Below are positions 1 to 11,589 of a stretch of 64,000 nt of DNA, in pieces. The notes under the pieces are model-generated. The model was given only the letters and a program-made list of their open reading frames with translations, was not told the origin of the DNA and did not search any database. Every line of letters begins with the position of its first letter. Within the stretch, counting starts at the first letter, position 1. The position numbers and the translations under genes are program-made. The DNA lies in assembly GCA_024138025.1 (NCBI GenBank), contig JAMXBD010001258.1, positions 186,001-250,000 of the forward strand, in the 5' to 3' direction. The DNA comes from Combretum micranthum (lineage: Eukaryota > Streptophyta > Magnoliopsida > Myrtales > Combretaceae).

Positions 1-575
1 CTCATATAGAACTTGATTTTGGATTGATCAAGCTATTAAATATCAAAATATGCTTAAATATGATATGTTTTGACAAATGCCTAATGAAATGCTTATGTCA
101 TGAGAATCTCCCTAAAAAATGTTTTAAGTTTATCTACTAAAACCTGTAGAATTAACCAGCTTACCAGTATGATAATCACCAGCTCGCTGGTATGCTTGAT
201 GAGGACACAATCAAGAGGATTGATAGCCTCTGTTTGCTAAAAAGTTTTCATCAGTACGCCTTTCATTGTCATGGATAGGAGCTTAATAGCCTTGTTCTCT
301 TAAATAAAAGTAAATTCTCTTTTCATCGGCTCGTCAATACACATCATTGAGGCGCATATTTAAATCTTTTCTTCTCTCTACTCTCTCTTTTCTTTCCTCT
401 TCTTTTCCTCTCTCATGCGAGCTCCTTTCCAAACCTTAAACCCCATTCTCTTCCTCTCTTGCATCTTTAAAATCCACACCTCTCTCCCCACTACCTCCCA
501 CTATCTCTAAAACCATTGCCCTCTCCTTCTCTCTTTACCTATCTTTTCTTTTCTTTTCTACTATTTCTTATACAA
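1..575 (+). other. Leader region of a SIRE-like element, no gene
   Basis: AT-rich DNA without a usable reading frame. Around 150-200 there are short repeats of a CCAGC/CTGG theme (accagcttaccagtatg, caccagctcgctgg). A similar theme recurs in the LTR at 6548-7149 (accagcgaaccagtataaag). From about 360 to 570 the plus strand becomes almost pure pyrimidine (CTCTCTCTTTTC runs), as in a transcribed 5' leader, and ends just before the ATG at 576. It may be the internal spacer or leader ahead of the env-like frame. I cannot prove which part of the element it is. Confidence 0.35.
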
Positions 576-1485
576 AATGCCTCTAAGAATTGCTCGTGGC
601 CGTGCTCTGCCTTCTCCACCTGCCTTTGATGCTTTCCTCTTCCCATCTAAGAAGCATTTGGATGGGTATGACTTATTCTATAACCTTCCGACAAATGTTG
701 GTAGAATTTACAAATAGGGTGTTTTAGAATTTTTTTTTTTTATATTCCCCAATTGCTTAGTGTAGCTTTGAATAATATTATGAATACCATGTTGTTTCTG
801 GCTAAGGTTAATGAAGAGGCCGTTAGATTGTTTTATTGCAATTTGACCGATTACTTAGATGGTGATGGCAATTTGAGTGTTGGAATGGAGACCAGGTTTA
901 GCAATTCTAATTTTGTGAGAACTCAATTATATTCATATCTGCATGGTAGGAGACTTGAAATATCTTATTGTAATCTTTGTAGTTTGATTAATGATGATAA
1001 ACTGGGTTTAGAATGCTAAATAACTTTGATAGAGCTCAGTATTATAATGAACTATTTACTATATTTGATATGGGTCTCAATTGGCACAAATCGCGTAATT
1101 TGTATTCCTTTTGTCTTTCCCTTAGGCATTGGGTTCTCCACCCATTCTTAACTGATAATTATGTTCCCCGTAAGGAACAACACACTACTGTGACCCAACA
1201 AAACTTATGACTTATGCTACATATCTTGAGAGGGGATAGGATACATTTCTTTGCTCTTATGTATAAAACCTTGAAGAATGTGACCAACAAGCCTACTCAA
1301 TTAATTCTTTGTGAAAGTAAGTTGATCACTCATTTGTTAAGGAGAAAAGGAGTAGAGTTCTATATTGAGACTCACCCTATTCAGGTTTCTACCTTCTTTT
1401 TCAATACTATTAGTCTAGGGACTTAGAAAAGGCAAGGTGGTAGATGGGTGCACAGGAAACCTTTAGAACCATTAGTTAGTGGTAG

Positions 1486-1589
1486 TGTCACGCCCTAAAG
1501 AGTGCCCTATACGTGACAGTCCGCCACACTCGATATTTAAACTCAGGTAAGATAACCTTAGTCTTCCCTTGAGTTCGAATATCGGGTGT
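1486..1589 (-). other. LTR 3'-end double hairpin, copy A-1
   Basis: TGTCACG (1486-1492) pairs with CGTGACA (1512-1518). A second foldback spans 1525-1589: ACACTCGATATT pairs with AATATCGGGTGT, AACTCA with TGAGTT, and an apical AAGAT/GTCTT stem closes the 7-nt loop AACCTTA. It is the same module as in the other A copies, with different stem bases. Confidence 0.7.
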
Positions 1590-4539
1590 AAGGCTTACTC
1601 CAACATACAGAGACCATACTTTGCTTCGTAGTAGTTTAAGGAGGCATGCATAGCAAAAGAATGTAAATCATGACCGTCTAATAGAGAACTATTCTATTAC
1701 ATGAACTAGGGGCATACCTCCGTTAATAATACTAAGAATTCTCAGGCTCACAAAATTCCTTGTATTATCCTTCAGGCACTGGTTCGAGGAAACAAGATTA
1801 GAAGTCCATTTCTACTTTTAGAACTCGACCTTATTGAAAGCTCCTTAACATCTAAGAGCTGTACCTGATGTCCACGGGTCCTCGGAGATAGCCAAAGGTA
1901 TTCATACTGCAACAGGAAACTATTGGGGTATAAGCTATACTAGCTTAGTGAGTGAAAACTTCCGAATCACAATTAAGACAAACGTTCAAGCAAGTAATTA
2001 ATCAATCAAGTGAAATGCATCAAACAAGTGAGTCAACAAACATATGACCAGCCGGAAATCATATGTGGATGGACTTGCGCCCTCCATCCCGGTTTAGCAG
2101 ATTTTCGAATCCTGCGGTACAACGCCATTTAAGCTCACGATCAACTGAACAACAATTCGTTTTATGGATCATGACTAACCAACATATATTCGTTTTATGG
2201 ATCACGATTAACCAACATATTTCGTTTTATGGATCACGAAAAACCAACAATGCTAATGCTCCATCCCTATCATGATATGCATGAATTCAGTTATATTTGC
2301 AGTCCAATAATCAATTAATCAAATTCTTTTAGGTGGCCAAGCAATATTCGCAGACAATCAATTCTAGTTCATCTCTATACAAGTAATAACTTATCACCCG
2401 GTTTCGATATTCTTTAAATTCAACTTCACATATCAACAACAGACAATCATAATTCCCAACTAACCCCATCATACATAATCATTCTTTTCATCTTTACTTA
2501 GCACTAGTGCGACTATCATTACAATCACAAGCAATAATTGAAATCGGAAGAGGAACTCACTCGGCCATGGTACGCCGGTCTCTTAATAATGGTAGTCAGG
2601 TAATAGGGTATCGTCGTGCTCGGGATCACCTACCAAATAAGAATAGCTTAATAAGAATCTCATCACTTCACTAATTCAAGCTATGCATCTAAACTACTCA
2701 AAATCATGATTCTCGCTATTTGCGGAAGTTCCAAATTAAAACAGCCATAACTTAGTCGTTTTAACTCGGAATTTCGTAAATTTTATATCGATTTCTATCC
2801 AATTCGAAAGATATATCTATTTCTAATATTATTTTCAAGTTTTGAAGACATTAAGGTCACGGAACAGAGGGATTAGATCTGTACTATAACGTTTCCATTT
2901 CCAAAAAATTGTTTCGCATTTAGTAAGAATGTTTCTAGTTGATAACTCATGCATAGATGGAATATGAATGAATTCCTAGTATGAATGTCATGTAATAAGT
3001 TCAATATATGCATGATCTTGATGATTTTTTGATAATGAACTCTTAAGAACTCTTAATCATTACAAGACTTCACATTAGCCATTTCCTAAAATCCATTCTT
3101 TCCAAATTTTTTCATCTCCTAGTATTTTAGGATTCCATTCCTAGAATTTACTTGTTATCTAACTAAAAACAAGTCTTCATCATCTATACTATCCAAGACC
3201 TCCATTTATGCATAAAAATTCACATTTTTCACTTTGTAAATATGTTTTTAAACAAGCTTTTCACAAAAATCCGAATTTTGGAAATTTTCATTTCTTGCAC
3301 TTTTCTTAGGAGAAAACTTGTTTAATGCACCAAAATTTGAAGCTTTCTCATATCTATTATCTAAGGACTTCATTTCACTCATAAAACATGCAATTTAAGC
3401 TTGAATACTAGGTGTTTATGTAGGCATTACTCCAAATTACGAATTTAACGAACTAATCACTATCTCAAGATTTTTCATTCTAACTCCACTACTTGTTTTT
3501 CATACTACTCATGCCTAAACTCATCTAAACCTGTAAAAATCATCCCTTAAAGATATCTATTACATAAACCTTTCATTTTTCATAAAAAATATGAGTTTTA
3601 AAGTGGTTTCAAGGTTTTTAAAATAGGCTTCAAATTCCATCCGAATTTTCAACTAGGCATTTCTAACAAAATCTTTTCTTTTTCAAGTTTCTTACCTCCT
3701 ATACATAAAGATCTATCATCTAATACATCTATATACATGCAAGACTAAGCTTTTATGATCATTGATGTATGGAAGCTCAAGATATCTTCATGAACATAAA
3801 TGTAGATGAAGGCATGAATGTCTAAACACAAGATCTACCATATATAGTGCATGAATCATGAGTTTCACTACTTTACATGCATGAACAAGATGATATTCCA
3901 ACAAAAACTCTTTTAAACGCTAGATCCACTTCTTGTGATGGCTTGATATTCTTGTATTAGTGTTTTCATGTCCCTTGCACATGCTCATTGGGATTAAAAG
4001 TGGAAAACACTCAAGAATGGTCTTGCCATTACAAGATTTAGGACTAACAAAGCTTGGAATCATCGTCTAGTGGATGATTTGAAGAAGAAAAGAAGAGAAA
4101 ATAAATTTGTGGAGGTGTGTGTGTGTCACAGCACTTAGAGAGGAGAGGGAGAGGGTTTTCAACCTTTGATAAAATTTGAAAGAGTGAAAATGAGGAGAGA
4201 GAGAGAAAGGAGCTTATATAATGGATAGATTAGGGTTTTAATTGATTAAAAATAGTAAAAATAAAACAAAAAGGAGGGGAAATTGGGGAGGGGGTGCGAC
4301 CAAGAGGGGGGGTGTGAGAGAGAGGATTTGAAATTTGATAAAAATTGTATTTTATGTAGTAAAATGTAATAATTGTATTAATTAAATTAGAAAACAAAAT
4401 TTCTTGGAAAAGAAAATTGTAATGAGTAGTTGTAAGGATGTAAGAATAGGGTATGGGTAGTGTGTAGTGTATGTTGTACTTGTGAATAGTAGACAAGACA
4501 TCTACTTTACCGGTTGTAACGAAAACATGAGAAAAAGGT

Positions 4540-5340
4540 TATAACTGTAATTTTTATAGCCCGGAAAATTATAAAATTGATATTTTTGAAATCCTCGTAA
4601 AATTACGGTTCTAATGAATATTCCGAAATATTTTTTTGAGTTTGTGGTCCCAGGGCACGTTTTTCCGTAATTGAGCTCGGGAAGGTCCGAAATTGAAAAA
4701 TTCCCGAATTTAAAACTTTCTAAGGTTTAAAATACACTTTTAAAGAATAATTCATATTCATTTACTTTATAAAACTTCTTTTGTTATGAAACCGAAGGAA
4801 AGCCGGATCTAGGGTTTCTAAGCTCCTCTCACTAAGCTTGAACTGGACCGATATAGGGTTTCGCTCTCCGGTTTTCGAAGTTTATTCGATTACTAGGAAA
4901 GCTAGGGCATATATTACAAGAAAAAAAATAAAAATTATGAAATGATTAATGGTAGATCATACTGAAAGACCCACTAATTACCAGTAGTACTGAAATACAG
5001 ATAAATTTGCAAAATCAGGATATTCTAGCTATTGAAAACTTATAAAACTAATATTTTAAAGATCCCTATAATACATGAGTCTAACGGCATTAATAACATA
5101 TTTTTAATATTTCAAATCTCAGGGTGCGCTTTTCGAAGTCGGTACCTGATCGAAAATTCGTTAATCTCATCTTGTAGAGCATCCTAGACTTAATACGAAC
5201 CGATTACACCTTTTTCCTCTTATTCCGACTCCTTGGTTTAGGAATACAAGACTGCCGGATCTAGGTTACGGAGTTTCTTGGGACTTTTGGGGACTAAGTC
5301 TCCCGGTTGACTTTCCGGTTTACACCTTTGCCAATTTGGA
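4540..5340 (-). repeat. Tandem duplicated block inside LTR A-1
   Basis: Two diverged copies of one block, about 4540-4900 and 4975-5340. Shared landmarks in the same order: aaaattataaaattgatatt against aaaacttataaaactaatat, then the phrases ttctaatgaata and gtctaacggcattaata, a gcacgtttttcc/gcgcttttcg segment, and gccggatctaggg against gccggatctaggtt. The reverse copy of this LTR (57177-61508) has the same duplication. The shorter A copies carry the block once. Confidence 0.65.
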
Positions 5341-6010
5341 AACTAATATTTTATGCTTATATGACACATTTGATTGGTGAGATTTATTTTAAGGTCGATT
5401 TCCATAAGTATTTAATATCTCACTACGTTCTCGGAATTCTTTGGATTGAGTTTTATTCCTGAAGGTTAATCACTATTTGCTTCTTAATAATTTGTTTTAA
5501 GGCTCTATTTTACCCGAATTAGAAGTTGAAGTTAAATATACAATTCATCGTACATAGAGGTTTTAAATTAGGAGTAGATTAAGTTACTACTTTATTTCTA
5601 AGGACTATTGTTTTTCTCACGATTCAGAAATTTCTGGATTCGTTCGGGATTTGGGACCTTTCGAGGTTCGGTTTTAATTCGGAGTGAATTTCAGGGTTTT
5701 ATCTTCAAAGTTCATCCTCATAATTATTTACTGAAATTTTCCAGGGCTTACAGGTAGTACTCTTCATCCTGGTTCGGGTATGGACATAGATTCTGATGAA
5801 GATAAGCCTCCTGCTTCAGCTCCTGGTTCATCTAACTCTTCCCTTCAAGAGCTTCATGATCACATGGATTCTAGGTTTGCTTCCATGCAAACCCAGATTT
5901 CTAGCCTCTGCTTTGAGTTTCAGTCCTTCAACTTTGACATTAGTAGGTTCATGGACCATTTGTATAGCATTCATCCTTACTCACCTGTAGCTGATGATCT
6001 TCCAGTCTGA

Positions 6011-6547
6011 TCTTCCTTTTTCTCTTGCTTGCACTAGTTATCATGTTTTTCGGCTTTGAACACTTATGTTCTCTAACTTTTTGTAATGACCTTTTATAAA
6101 TATCTCTTCATTGGATGACCTTAACTTCCATAGTTGACCATTATGGTTAGATCTCTTGGCTGTAATGAACTCATATGTTGATCTTGCTAAGTTTTATGCT
6201 AATTCTTGCATGACTATTCTCTATGCTTTCCAATATTATGAATGAGATCTTACTAAGTTTCATGTATCCTTCATCCATATGTTATTCATAATATAAATAT
6301 GGCTCACTTTGATTACTCTCTTGTATGAAGGTTTTTTTTTTTAACGAGTCAAAGAGGGAGAAATATGGTCAAATATGTTTTAGACTCCTTGTTTTTTAAG
6401 AAATCTACTTGCTTCGCACTTAAAGTATTTGCTATAACTTAAACTTGCTAGATTTCTTACACTAAATACTAAATTTTAGGGGAATACTTGTTGAGGGGGA
6501 GCAAATAACTTATACATAACTTTTACTCTCATTAAAATGGGGGAGAT
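6011..6547 (+). other. 3' untranslated stretch and polypurine tracts of the SIRE-like element
   Basis: Non-coding DNA after the env-like stop. It holds two purine tracts, ttgagggggagcaaa (about 6490-6504) and aaatgggggagat (about 6535-6547). The second sits directly before TGTTAAATTAATT, the expected place for the polypurine tract that primes plus-strand DNA. A double GGGGGAG motif ahead of the 3' LTR is typical of SIRE/Maximus copia elements. Confidence 0.6.
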
Positions 6548-7149
6548 TGTTAAATTAATTAATTCTACAAGTGATTTTGATGAAAACAAAAGTTACGTAA
6601 ATCATATACTGTACGCACATTACTTGATTGAGACTAATAGATTATTTCCAACTGATTAAAAGAAGGTCATCTAAAGAAGGAAACTTACTATCCATAGAAT
6701 CAAAGGAATTTTTTTGTGTGTGTTTAGTGTTTTGCTTGCACGTCTTACACCAGCGAACCAGTATAAAGCAAGATAGCCAGAGCCTTGATTGTGGATTTAT
6801 TCCAGGTAGTAATTCATTCATCTAAGGGCACATTTTGTCCACCCAAGGGCATATAGGTTGAATCGATGAACCAGTAGAGAGTTACACTGGCAAGCTAGTG
6901 AAGCAAAAATAGCCGTTATACACATTTAATGCTTGACATTTTTTAGACGCTATTTCCAACCATTATTTGACTTTTGGAGACCTATAAATATACATTCCTT
7001 GGCAAACTTAAACAAGTTTTTCAAGAGCCTCATTTGCGAACAAATAAGCCCATTGATCATCTCTTAACTCTTGCACTCTTGCTCTTTATGATGCTAAAAA
7101 TCTAGAGAGAGAAAAAAATATAATTAGTGCTCTATCCTTATGTCTGCTA
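6548..7149 (+). mobile_element. 3' LTR (probably truncated) of the SIRE-like copia element
   Basis: It begins with TGTTAAATTAATT immediately after the polypurine tract and continues with tgattttgatgaaaacaaaa, the phrase usual near the start of SIRE-type LTRs. The SIRE-like solo LTR at 21792-23499 has the counterpart gattttgatgataacaaa on its sense strand. A promoter-like cctataaatata lies at about 6980. The right end is not clear. Sequence typical of an Athila 3' end takes over at about 7150, so the LTR is cut or ends there, and no closing CA with a matching TSD was found. Confidence 0.6.
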
Positions 7150-7193
7150 TTTGTTTGCTTGGGGATAAGCAAACTATTAAGTGTAGTGAAATT
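7150..7193 (+). other. Athila-type polypurine tract remnant ahead of the LTR
   Basis: The sequence gcttggggataagc ... attaagtgtagtgaaattt directly precedes the LTR at 7194. It matches the segment at about 20715-20761 (ttaagtgtggggaagttt) in front of the second Athila LTR. This is the signature found upstream of a 3' LTR, yet the LTR that follows is itself followed by a PBS and gag. Confidence 0.6.
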
Positions 7194-8599
7194 TGGTAAG
7201 TGTCAAAAGACCCTTATTATTCACATTGTTTTGATATTATATTATATAGATTTTATATGAATTATTAAAGAAAAGGACATTATTGGGTTAAATTGTCAAT
7301 TTTAGGAATAAAGGAAGATCCTAAGCTTTATGAAGATATGTAGATGAGTTAATGAAGATCTTTGATGAAAACTTTGGGAAAGTGAAGATTTACAACATGC
7401 ATGACCATTTTGCACAAGCTGTGTAGAACACTAGTGTAGAAGGCAAAAGAATTTCAAAGTGCACAAGGAGGCTACACAAGCTGTGCAGAATACCTACATA
7501 GAAGCTACAAAGAGATTAGAAGCAGATTAGATTGTGCATGACCAAGCTGCACATGCCATGCTCGGGGGTCGTGCAACCTTGAATTTCACAGTTTTCACCA
7601 ATTTACTTCCTATATGAGCTTTGAACATAGCCATGTAGAATGCCCATATAGGACCAATTTATCATTTCCTATAAATAGTGCCCATTTCTCATCTTTAAAG
7701 ACACATATCTTTATTCTTAAAAACCCTAGAGAGAAAAATAAGTGCTTTCAAGAGGAAAAATGCTAAAGCTTATTGGAGATCACAAGACTTCATCTTTAAG
7801 GGTTGTAATCATGTTTTCTATCTATTTTTCTTTGCTTTGTCTTTGTAATCAATCTTATATAGACCGTAAGTTTTGAGGAACCCTAACCCTATTGTAGAGA
7901 TTGAATGCTTTTGTTAATGGAAGTTTATGTTTCTTGAATCTATTCATGAGTAATAATTGTTCTTGATTTAAGATATGTGTAATATTAGATCAATGTATGA
8001 TTTTTATTAATTTAATCGACGGATTGATTAATGAGATAGATCTAGCATGAATAAAAAAATTTAAATGTGATTCTAGAAATAGATTGCATAAATTTCTACA
8101 TCAAGATTTATTCTTTTTTAGGAATCATGAACTTTAATGATATTTTCTATGCATTTAATGATGAAAGAAATTTCCATTAGACATAGAGAGTTAGGATTGA
8201 ATTATCTTGAAAGAGAGATTGACGAAATTAGGGATTCCTGCAGTTCAAGAAACATAACAATCCATTAATGAATATCTTATAAGGAATTATAACTAGGGTT
8301 AGTGGTGAATCTAGATCAATGGTATTGTTTTGTGATTGATTTACGTATAATTAAAGGTGTGAAATTCTTAATTATAGGGTTATTTAGTTAATTAGATGTA
8401 AATTGTTCCCATTGATATTCGAACTAGATTAGATAAGTAGTATATTTAAGGTAAGCACTAGTAGTTATAGTTCCTGGTAGAATGACCTTTGTGCTAATCT
8501 ATGCTATAATCGATAGGTATGCTTGCCTAGGATTAATCATAGAATATATAGGGTTTAATTTAATTTAATTAATTTAATTGATTGCAATAAAATCCCACA
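7194..8599 (+). mobile_element. LTR of an Athila-type gypsy element
   Basis: A 1,406-bp LTR from TGGTAAGTGTCAAAAG (7194) to cccaca (8599), followed after nine bases by a tRNA primer-binding site. It contains direct repeats of a 'gcacaagctgtgcagaat' theme (about 7410-7500) and a TATA-like cctataaata at about 7670. A second copy, 20762-23860, aligns along the whole length once its insertion is removed. Over the first 240 bases I estimate by eye just under 90% identity. It therefore serves as the 5' LTR of the gag-pol that follows. Confidence 0.8.
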
Positions 8600-8608
8600 T
8601 CAAGTTTT

Positions 8609-8626
8609 TGGCACCGTTGCTGGGGA
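8609..8626 (+). promoter_or_regulatory. Primer-binding site, tRNA-Asp type, mutated
   Basis: TGGCACCGTTGCTGGGGA lies nine bases after the LTR end. It matches the complement of a plant tRNA-Asp 3' end (TGGCGCCGTTGCCGGGGA) except for two transitions, both at former CpG sites. It marks the start of reverse transcription in the ancestral element. The CpG losses fit decay of methylated DNA. Confidence 0.75.
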
Positions 8627-8752
8627 CCTGGCAATATTAGGAATGCCTGAATTATGTTAATTTAGCTTTTCTTTTGTATGATAAATTCTTCTTTCTCCTC
8701 TCAGACATATTTTGAAGAAACTTTTACTCCAATTTCTAATCTTTTGTAGTGC

Positions 8753-10050
8753 ATGATACGAAGCTCATATGCAAGACTTCTTGATTTGGATCCTAAGATC
8801 GATAGAACATTCCACAGAAGATTGAGGACTAGTGCAAGAGATGTAGAAATACCATTAGTTTTTGAAGAAGAAGTGCTAGATATTAAAGATACAGTTATGG
8901 TTGGTAACAATGAAGAAGTTTCAAAAACCAATTTAGACTATCTAAGCCCCTTGAAGGTACTGGGCTGATTGTTGTGAAACCGCCTATTGTTGTGAATAAT
9001 TCTAAGATGAAGAGCATAGTGATTCAAATACTGCAACAATTGATGGTTTACCTGATAAAGACCTGCGTGCTCACATACAGATGTTATTGGAAAACTGTGG
9101 GATTTTAAAGAATAATGGGGTCATCGATGATGTAGTGAGACTTTGCCTTTTTCCTTTCTCTTTAAGAGGACGAGCAAAGCAATGGTTAGCATCATTGGGT
9201 CCAGAGGCCATAACAACTTGGAAGGATATGGTTGAGCAATTTATTGACAATTACTTCCATCCTTCTAAGACTGCTAAGTTGAGGAACGACATCTCATCAT
9301 TCAACGAGTAGGACTTTGAGACTCTTTATGATGTATGATAGAGGTAGAAGGATTTACTGCAAAAATATCCTCACTATCTGGTACCTAATTGGATGCAAGT
9401 GTAGACCTTCTATAACAATCTCAATACCATTGCTCGTCCGTTGGTAAATGCTACAACTAGTGGTACTTTGAATACAAAGATACCTGAGGAATTACTGAAT
9501 TGTTTGAAGATATGGCAAAGAACAACTACCAGTAGGGCAATAATAAAGGAAAGCAAAAAGTGGTATGTATGGAATAGATATGATGACTACTCTACTTGCA
9601 AAGATGGATGCTTTAAGTGAGCAAGTGATGGAAGCAAAGAGCCAACCAATACCTTAAATTCAATATGGAAATTCTTATAATGAAAACTATTATCTTGAAG
9701 CACCTGAGCAAGTGGATTATGTGGGCAATCAAGGTAGATATCAAAATAATCCATATGGTAATACATGCAATCTAGGGTGGAGAAATTATCCCAATTTCTC
9801 CTATGCGAATAACCAGAATGTGCAGAGAGCAAATTATCTAGCACTTGGACTCTAGAAACCACAATTGCCACCTCTTTGGCAACTTGCACAGCTTCCTCCA
9901 CCCCCTCTATAGGAGAAAAAACTTAACATAAAAGAGCTAATGACATAGTTTATTGACAACCCTTAAGCTCACTACCAAAACTAAGAAGCCTCTATCCATA
10001 ATCTAGAAAACTAGATTGGGCAGCTTGCCAAGATGTTATATAAAAGGTAA
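8753..10050 (+). pseudogene. Athila-type gag remnant
   Basis: Starts with an ATG at 8753 and a frame reading DLDPKIDRTFHRRLR, the usual N-terminus of Athila/Tat gag. After frameshifts, the retrotransposon gag core (PF03732-like) is clear at 9081-9311: DDVVRLCLFPFSLRGRAKQWL and TTWKDMVEQFIDNYF, then PSKTAKLRNDI. Beyond the stop at 9309-9311 the homology continues (about 9350-9500: KYPHYLVPNWMQV, then TFYNNLNTIARPLV), with another stop near 9400. Near 9560-9650 comes a spacer reading LLAKMDALSEQVMEAKSQ. An intact gag would package element RNA into virus-like particles. Here it is broken by several stops and shifts. The frame at 9587-9901 on the minus strand is a shadow. Confidence 0.75.
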
Positions 10051-10059
10051 CCTAGTTCA

Positions 10060-10913
10060 CTTCACAGTAATACAGAAGGGAATTCGAAGGCACAGGCAAA
10101 GGTTATTAGCCTGAGTAGTGGGAAGGGAGTGGAATCCAGGAAGAGGAAAGAAGAAAGGGGAGAACCAATTCAAAATCTTAAGGAAAAGAAGGTTAAGATA
10201 GACAAGGAACAACCCTTTAAGGTAAAGGCCTACATTCCTCCAATTCCTTATCCAACTTATCTTAATCAGGACCATGAAAAGGAACAGTTCAGAATTGGAG
10301 CTTTTTAAGCAGCTCCACATCAATGTACCTTTTGTTGAGGCAATTTCTCAAATGACTAAGTATGCCAAATTCTTGAAAGAGCTATTATCTAATAAGAAAA
10401 ACTTGAGGATGTGTCTATTGCGATAGTTGGGTTGAGTGTTCAGCCATTATTCAAAATAAACCGCTGATCAAACTGAAGGATCGTAGGAGCTTTACAATCC
10501 CATGTGTGACTGGGGAACTTCTTGTAGAGAAGGCTCTAGCAGATCTAAGGGTAAGCATCAATTTGATGCCCTACTCATTCTTCAGAAAGTTGGGTTTAGA
10601 AGAACCTCTTCCTACCAGAGAAGCCTACAATTAGCGGATCGATTAGGTAAATTTCCTAGAGGAATCATCGAAATGTGTTTATAAAAGTAGGGAACTCTAT
10701 ATTCCTAGTAAACTTTGTGATACTCGAGATAAATGAAGATGGGAAAGTACCTCTAATATTAAGAAAGCCTTTTCTAGCCATTGTTAGAGCCATCATTAAT
10801 GTAGGTGATGGGAGATTGACGCTCAAAGTTGGTGATGAGGAACTAATAGTGAAGATGCTAACGACATTGAAACAATCCATGGTAACTGACAATTCTTGAT
10901 TTAGTATTGACAT
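10060..10913 (+). pseudogene. Athila-type gag-pol spacer and aspartic protease remnant
   Basis: A lysine/glutamate-rich spacer (about 10090-10260, KVKAYIPPIPYPTYL) leads into a protease-like region. At 10675-10899 the frame reads VGNSIFLVNFVILEINED and then PLILRKPFLAIVRAIINV, followed by DGRLTLKVGDEEL. These match the usual order after the catalytic Asp in Athila proteases (IPLILGRPFLATG). The G of LGRPF is replaced by R. The upstream active-site segment is scrambled by stops (about 10440-10620). In a live element this protease would cut the Gag-Pol precursor; this copy could not. Confidence 0.65.
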
Positions 10914-11049
10914 TATTGATACTTATGTGGTAGCTTGTATGCAGGACATATTATGCAAAGATCTATTAAAGTTAACTTTGATCAATTTAAAAGAGAATGA
11001 AATAAGGAACCATGAAGTGTGAGCTATGACAAGCTCAATTTGAGATGCA

Positions 11050-11589
11050 TGAGGAGTTTACAAACAAGCAAGGGTTTGAGAAATTATCAATAGAAGCTGG
11101 GGCAAGATTAAAACCATCTATTGAAGACCCACCGATTTTAGCGATGAAGATCCTCCCAACTATTTGGAGTATGCCCTTTCGGAGGAGAACTCTAAATTAC
11201 TGGTAATCATCACCTCAGACTTGAGCAGAGAATAGAAGGAACAGCTCCTAACAGTTCTTAGGGAACATAAGCAAGCAATTGCCTAGAAGATATCCGATAT
11301 CAAGGGTATTAACCCCTCTTTTTGTACTCATAAGATCCTATTAGAAGATGGATTCAAACAGGCTGTACAATCACAGAGAAGAGTAAATCCGAATATGAAG
11401 AAGGTAGTAAAGAATGAAGTAATCAAGCTTCTGGACGCTAAGCTTATTTACACGAATTCTGATAATTATTGGGTAAGCTTAGTGCAAGTCATACCTAAAA
11501 AAGGAGGGATGATTGTGGTCTTAAACGAAAGAAATGAGCTTATCTTAATGAGAATAGTTACAGGATGGTTTTTAATGTCTAATGCTTAA
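11050..11589 (+). pseudogene. Athila-type reverse transcriptase N-terminal fragment
   Basis: The frame around 11110-11340 reads PSIEDPPI, NYLEYALSEENSKLLVII and DIKGINPSFCTHKILLEDG. Then 11395-11589 gives KNEVIKLLDAKLIYTNSDNYW, VQVIPKKGGMIVV and RIVTGW. This is the well-known entry to the Athila RT domain, with WVSLVQVIPKKGG in place of WVSPVQVVPKKGG. The match stops right after the TGW motif at about 11575, before the catalytic YxDD motif, and unrelated AT-rich DNA follows. The rest of RT, RNase H and integrase are missing. In-frame stops occur near 11235 and 11285. Confidence 0.75.

Larger units (their letters stand above)
1486..5752 (-). mobile_element. Solo LTR, family A copy 1, with TSD GGTAG
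   Basis: A 4,267-bp element bounded by TGTCACGCCC at 1486 and GGGCTTACA at 5752. Perfect 5-bp direct repeats GGTAG lie at 1481-1485 and 5753-5757. No internal domain, PBS or second LTR is present, so it is a solo LTR left by LTR-LTR recombination. The sense strand is minus because other copies carry CTATAAATA in the TGTAAGCCC-to-GTGACA direction. It is the same long subfamily as 57177-61508, with which it aligns end to end in reverse complement (for example the block at 2640-2880 against 60120-60330). Near its sense 5' end, a block of about 430 bp occurs twice (about 4540-4900 and 4975-5340). It is inserted in the env-like frame. The termini resemble those of Tekay/Del-type gypsy LTRs, but no coding part proves the lineage. 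Confidence 0.9.
576..6010 (+). pseudogene. Broken env-like third ORF of a SIRE/Maximus-type copia element
   Basis: The gene remnant lies in pieces. An ATG at 576 opens a 46-codon frame (MPLRIARGRALPSPPAF...) that stops at 714-716. Further pieces at 753-1019, 1013-1210 and 1214-1426 lie in shifted frames. The last piece, about 5758-6010, ends in a stop. The middle pieces resemble the retrotransposon-borne plant transposon protein domain (PF20167-like): NEEAVRLFYCNL, SLRHWVLHPFL and LLRRKGVEFYIE follow the usual order. The C-terminal piece is acidic, then coiled-coil-like (LQELHDHMDSRFASMQTQIS). SIRE-type copia elements carry such a third ORF after pol, and the SIRE-like PPT and LTR follow downstream. 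The frame has frameshifts and stops and is interrupted by the solo LTR at 1486-5752. The function of this ORF is unknown even in intact elements. The remnant is non-functional here. Lineage assignment is from memory. Confidence 0.6.

Noticed and set aside
9587..9901. 104-codon minus-strand frame
   Set aside because: It is antisense to the Athila gag remnant, whose plus-strand frames carry the family motifs.
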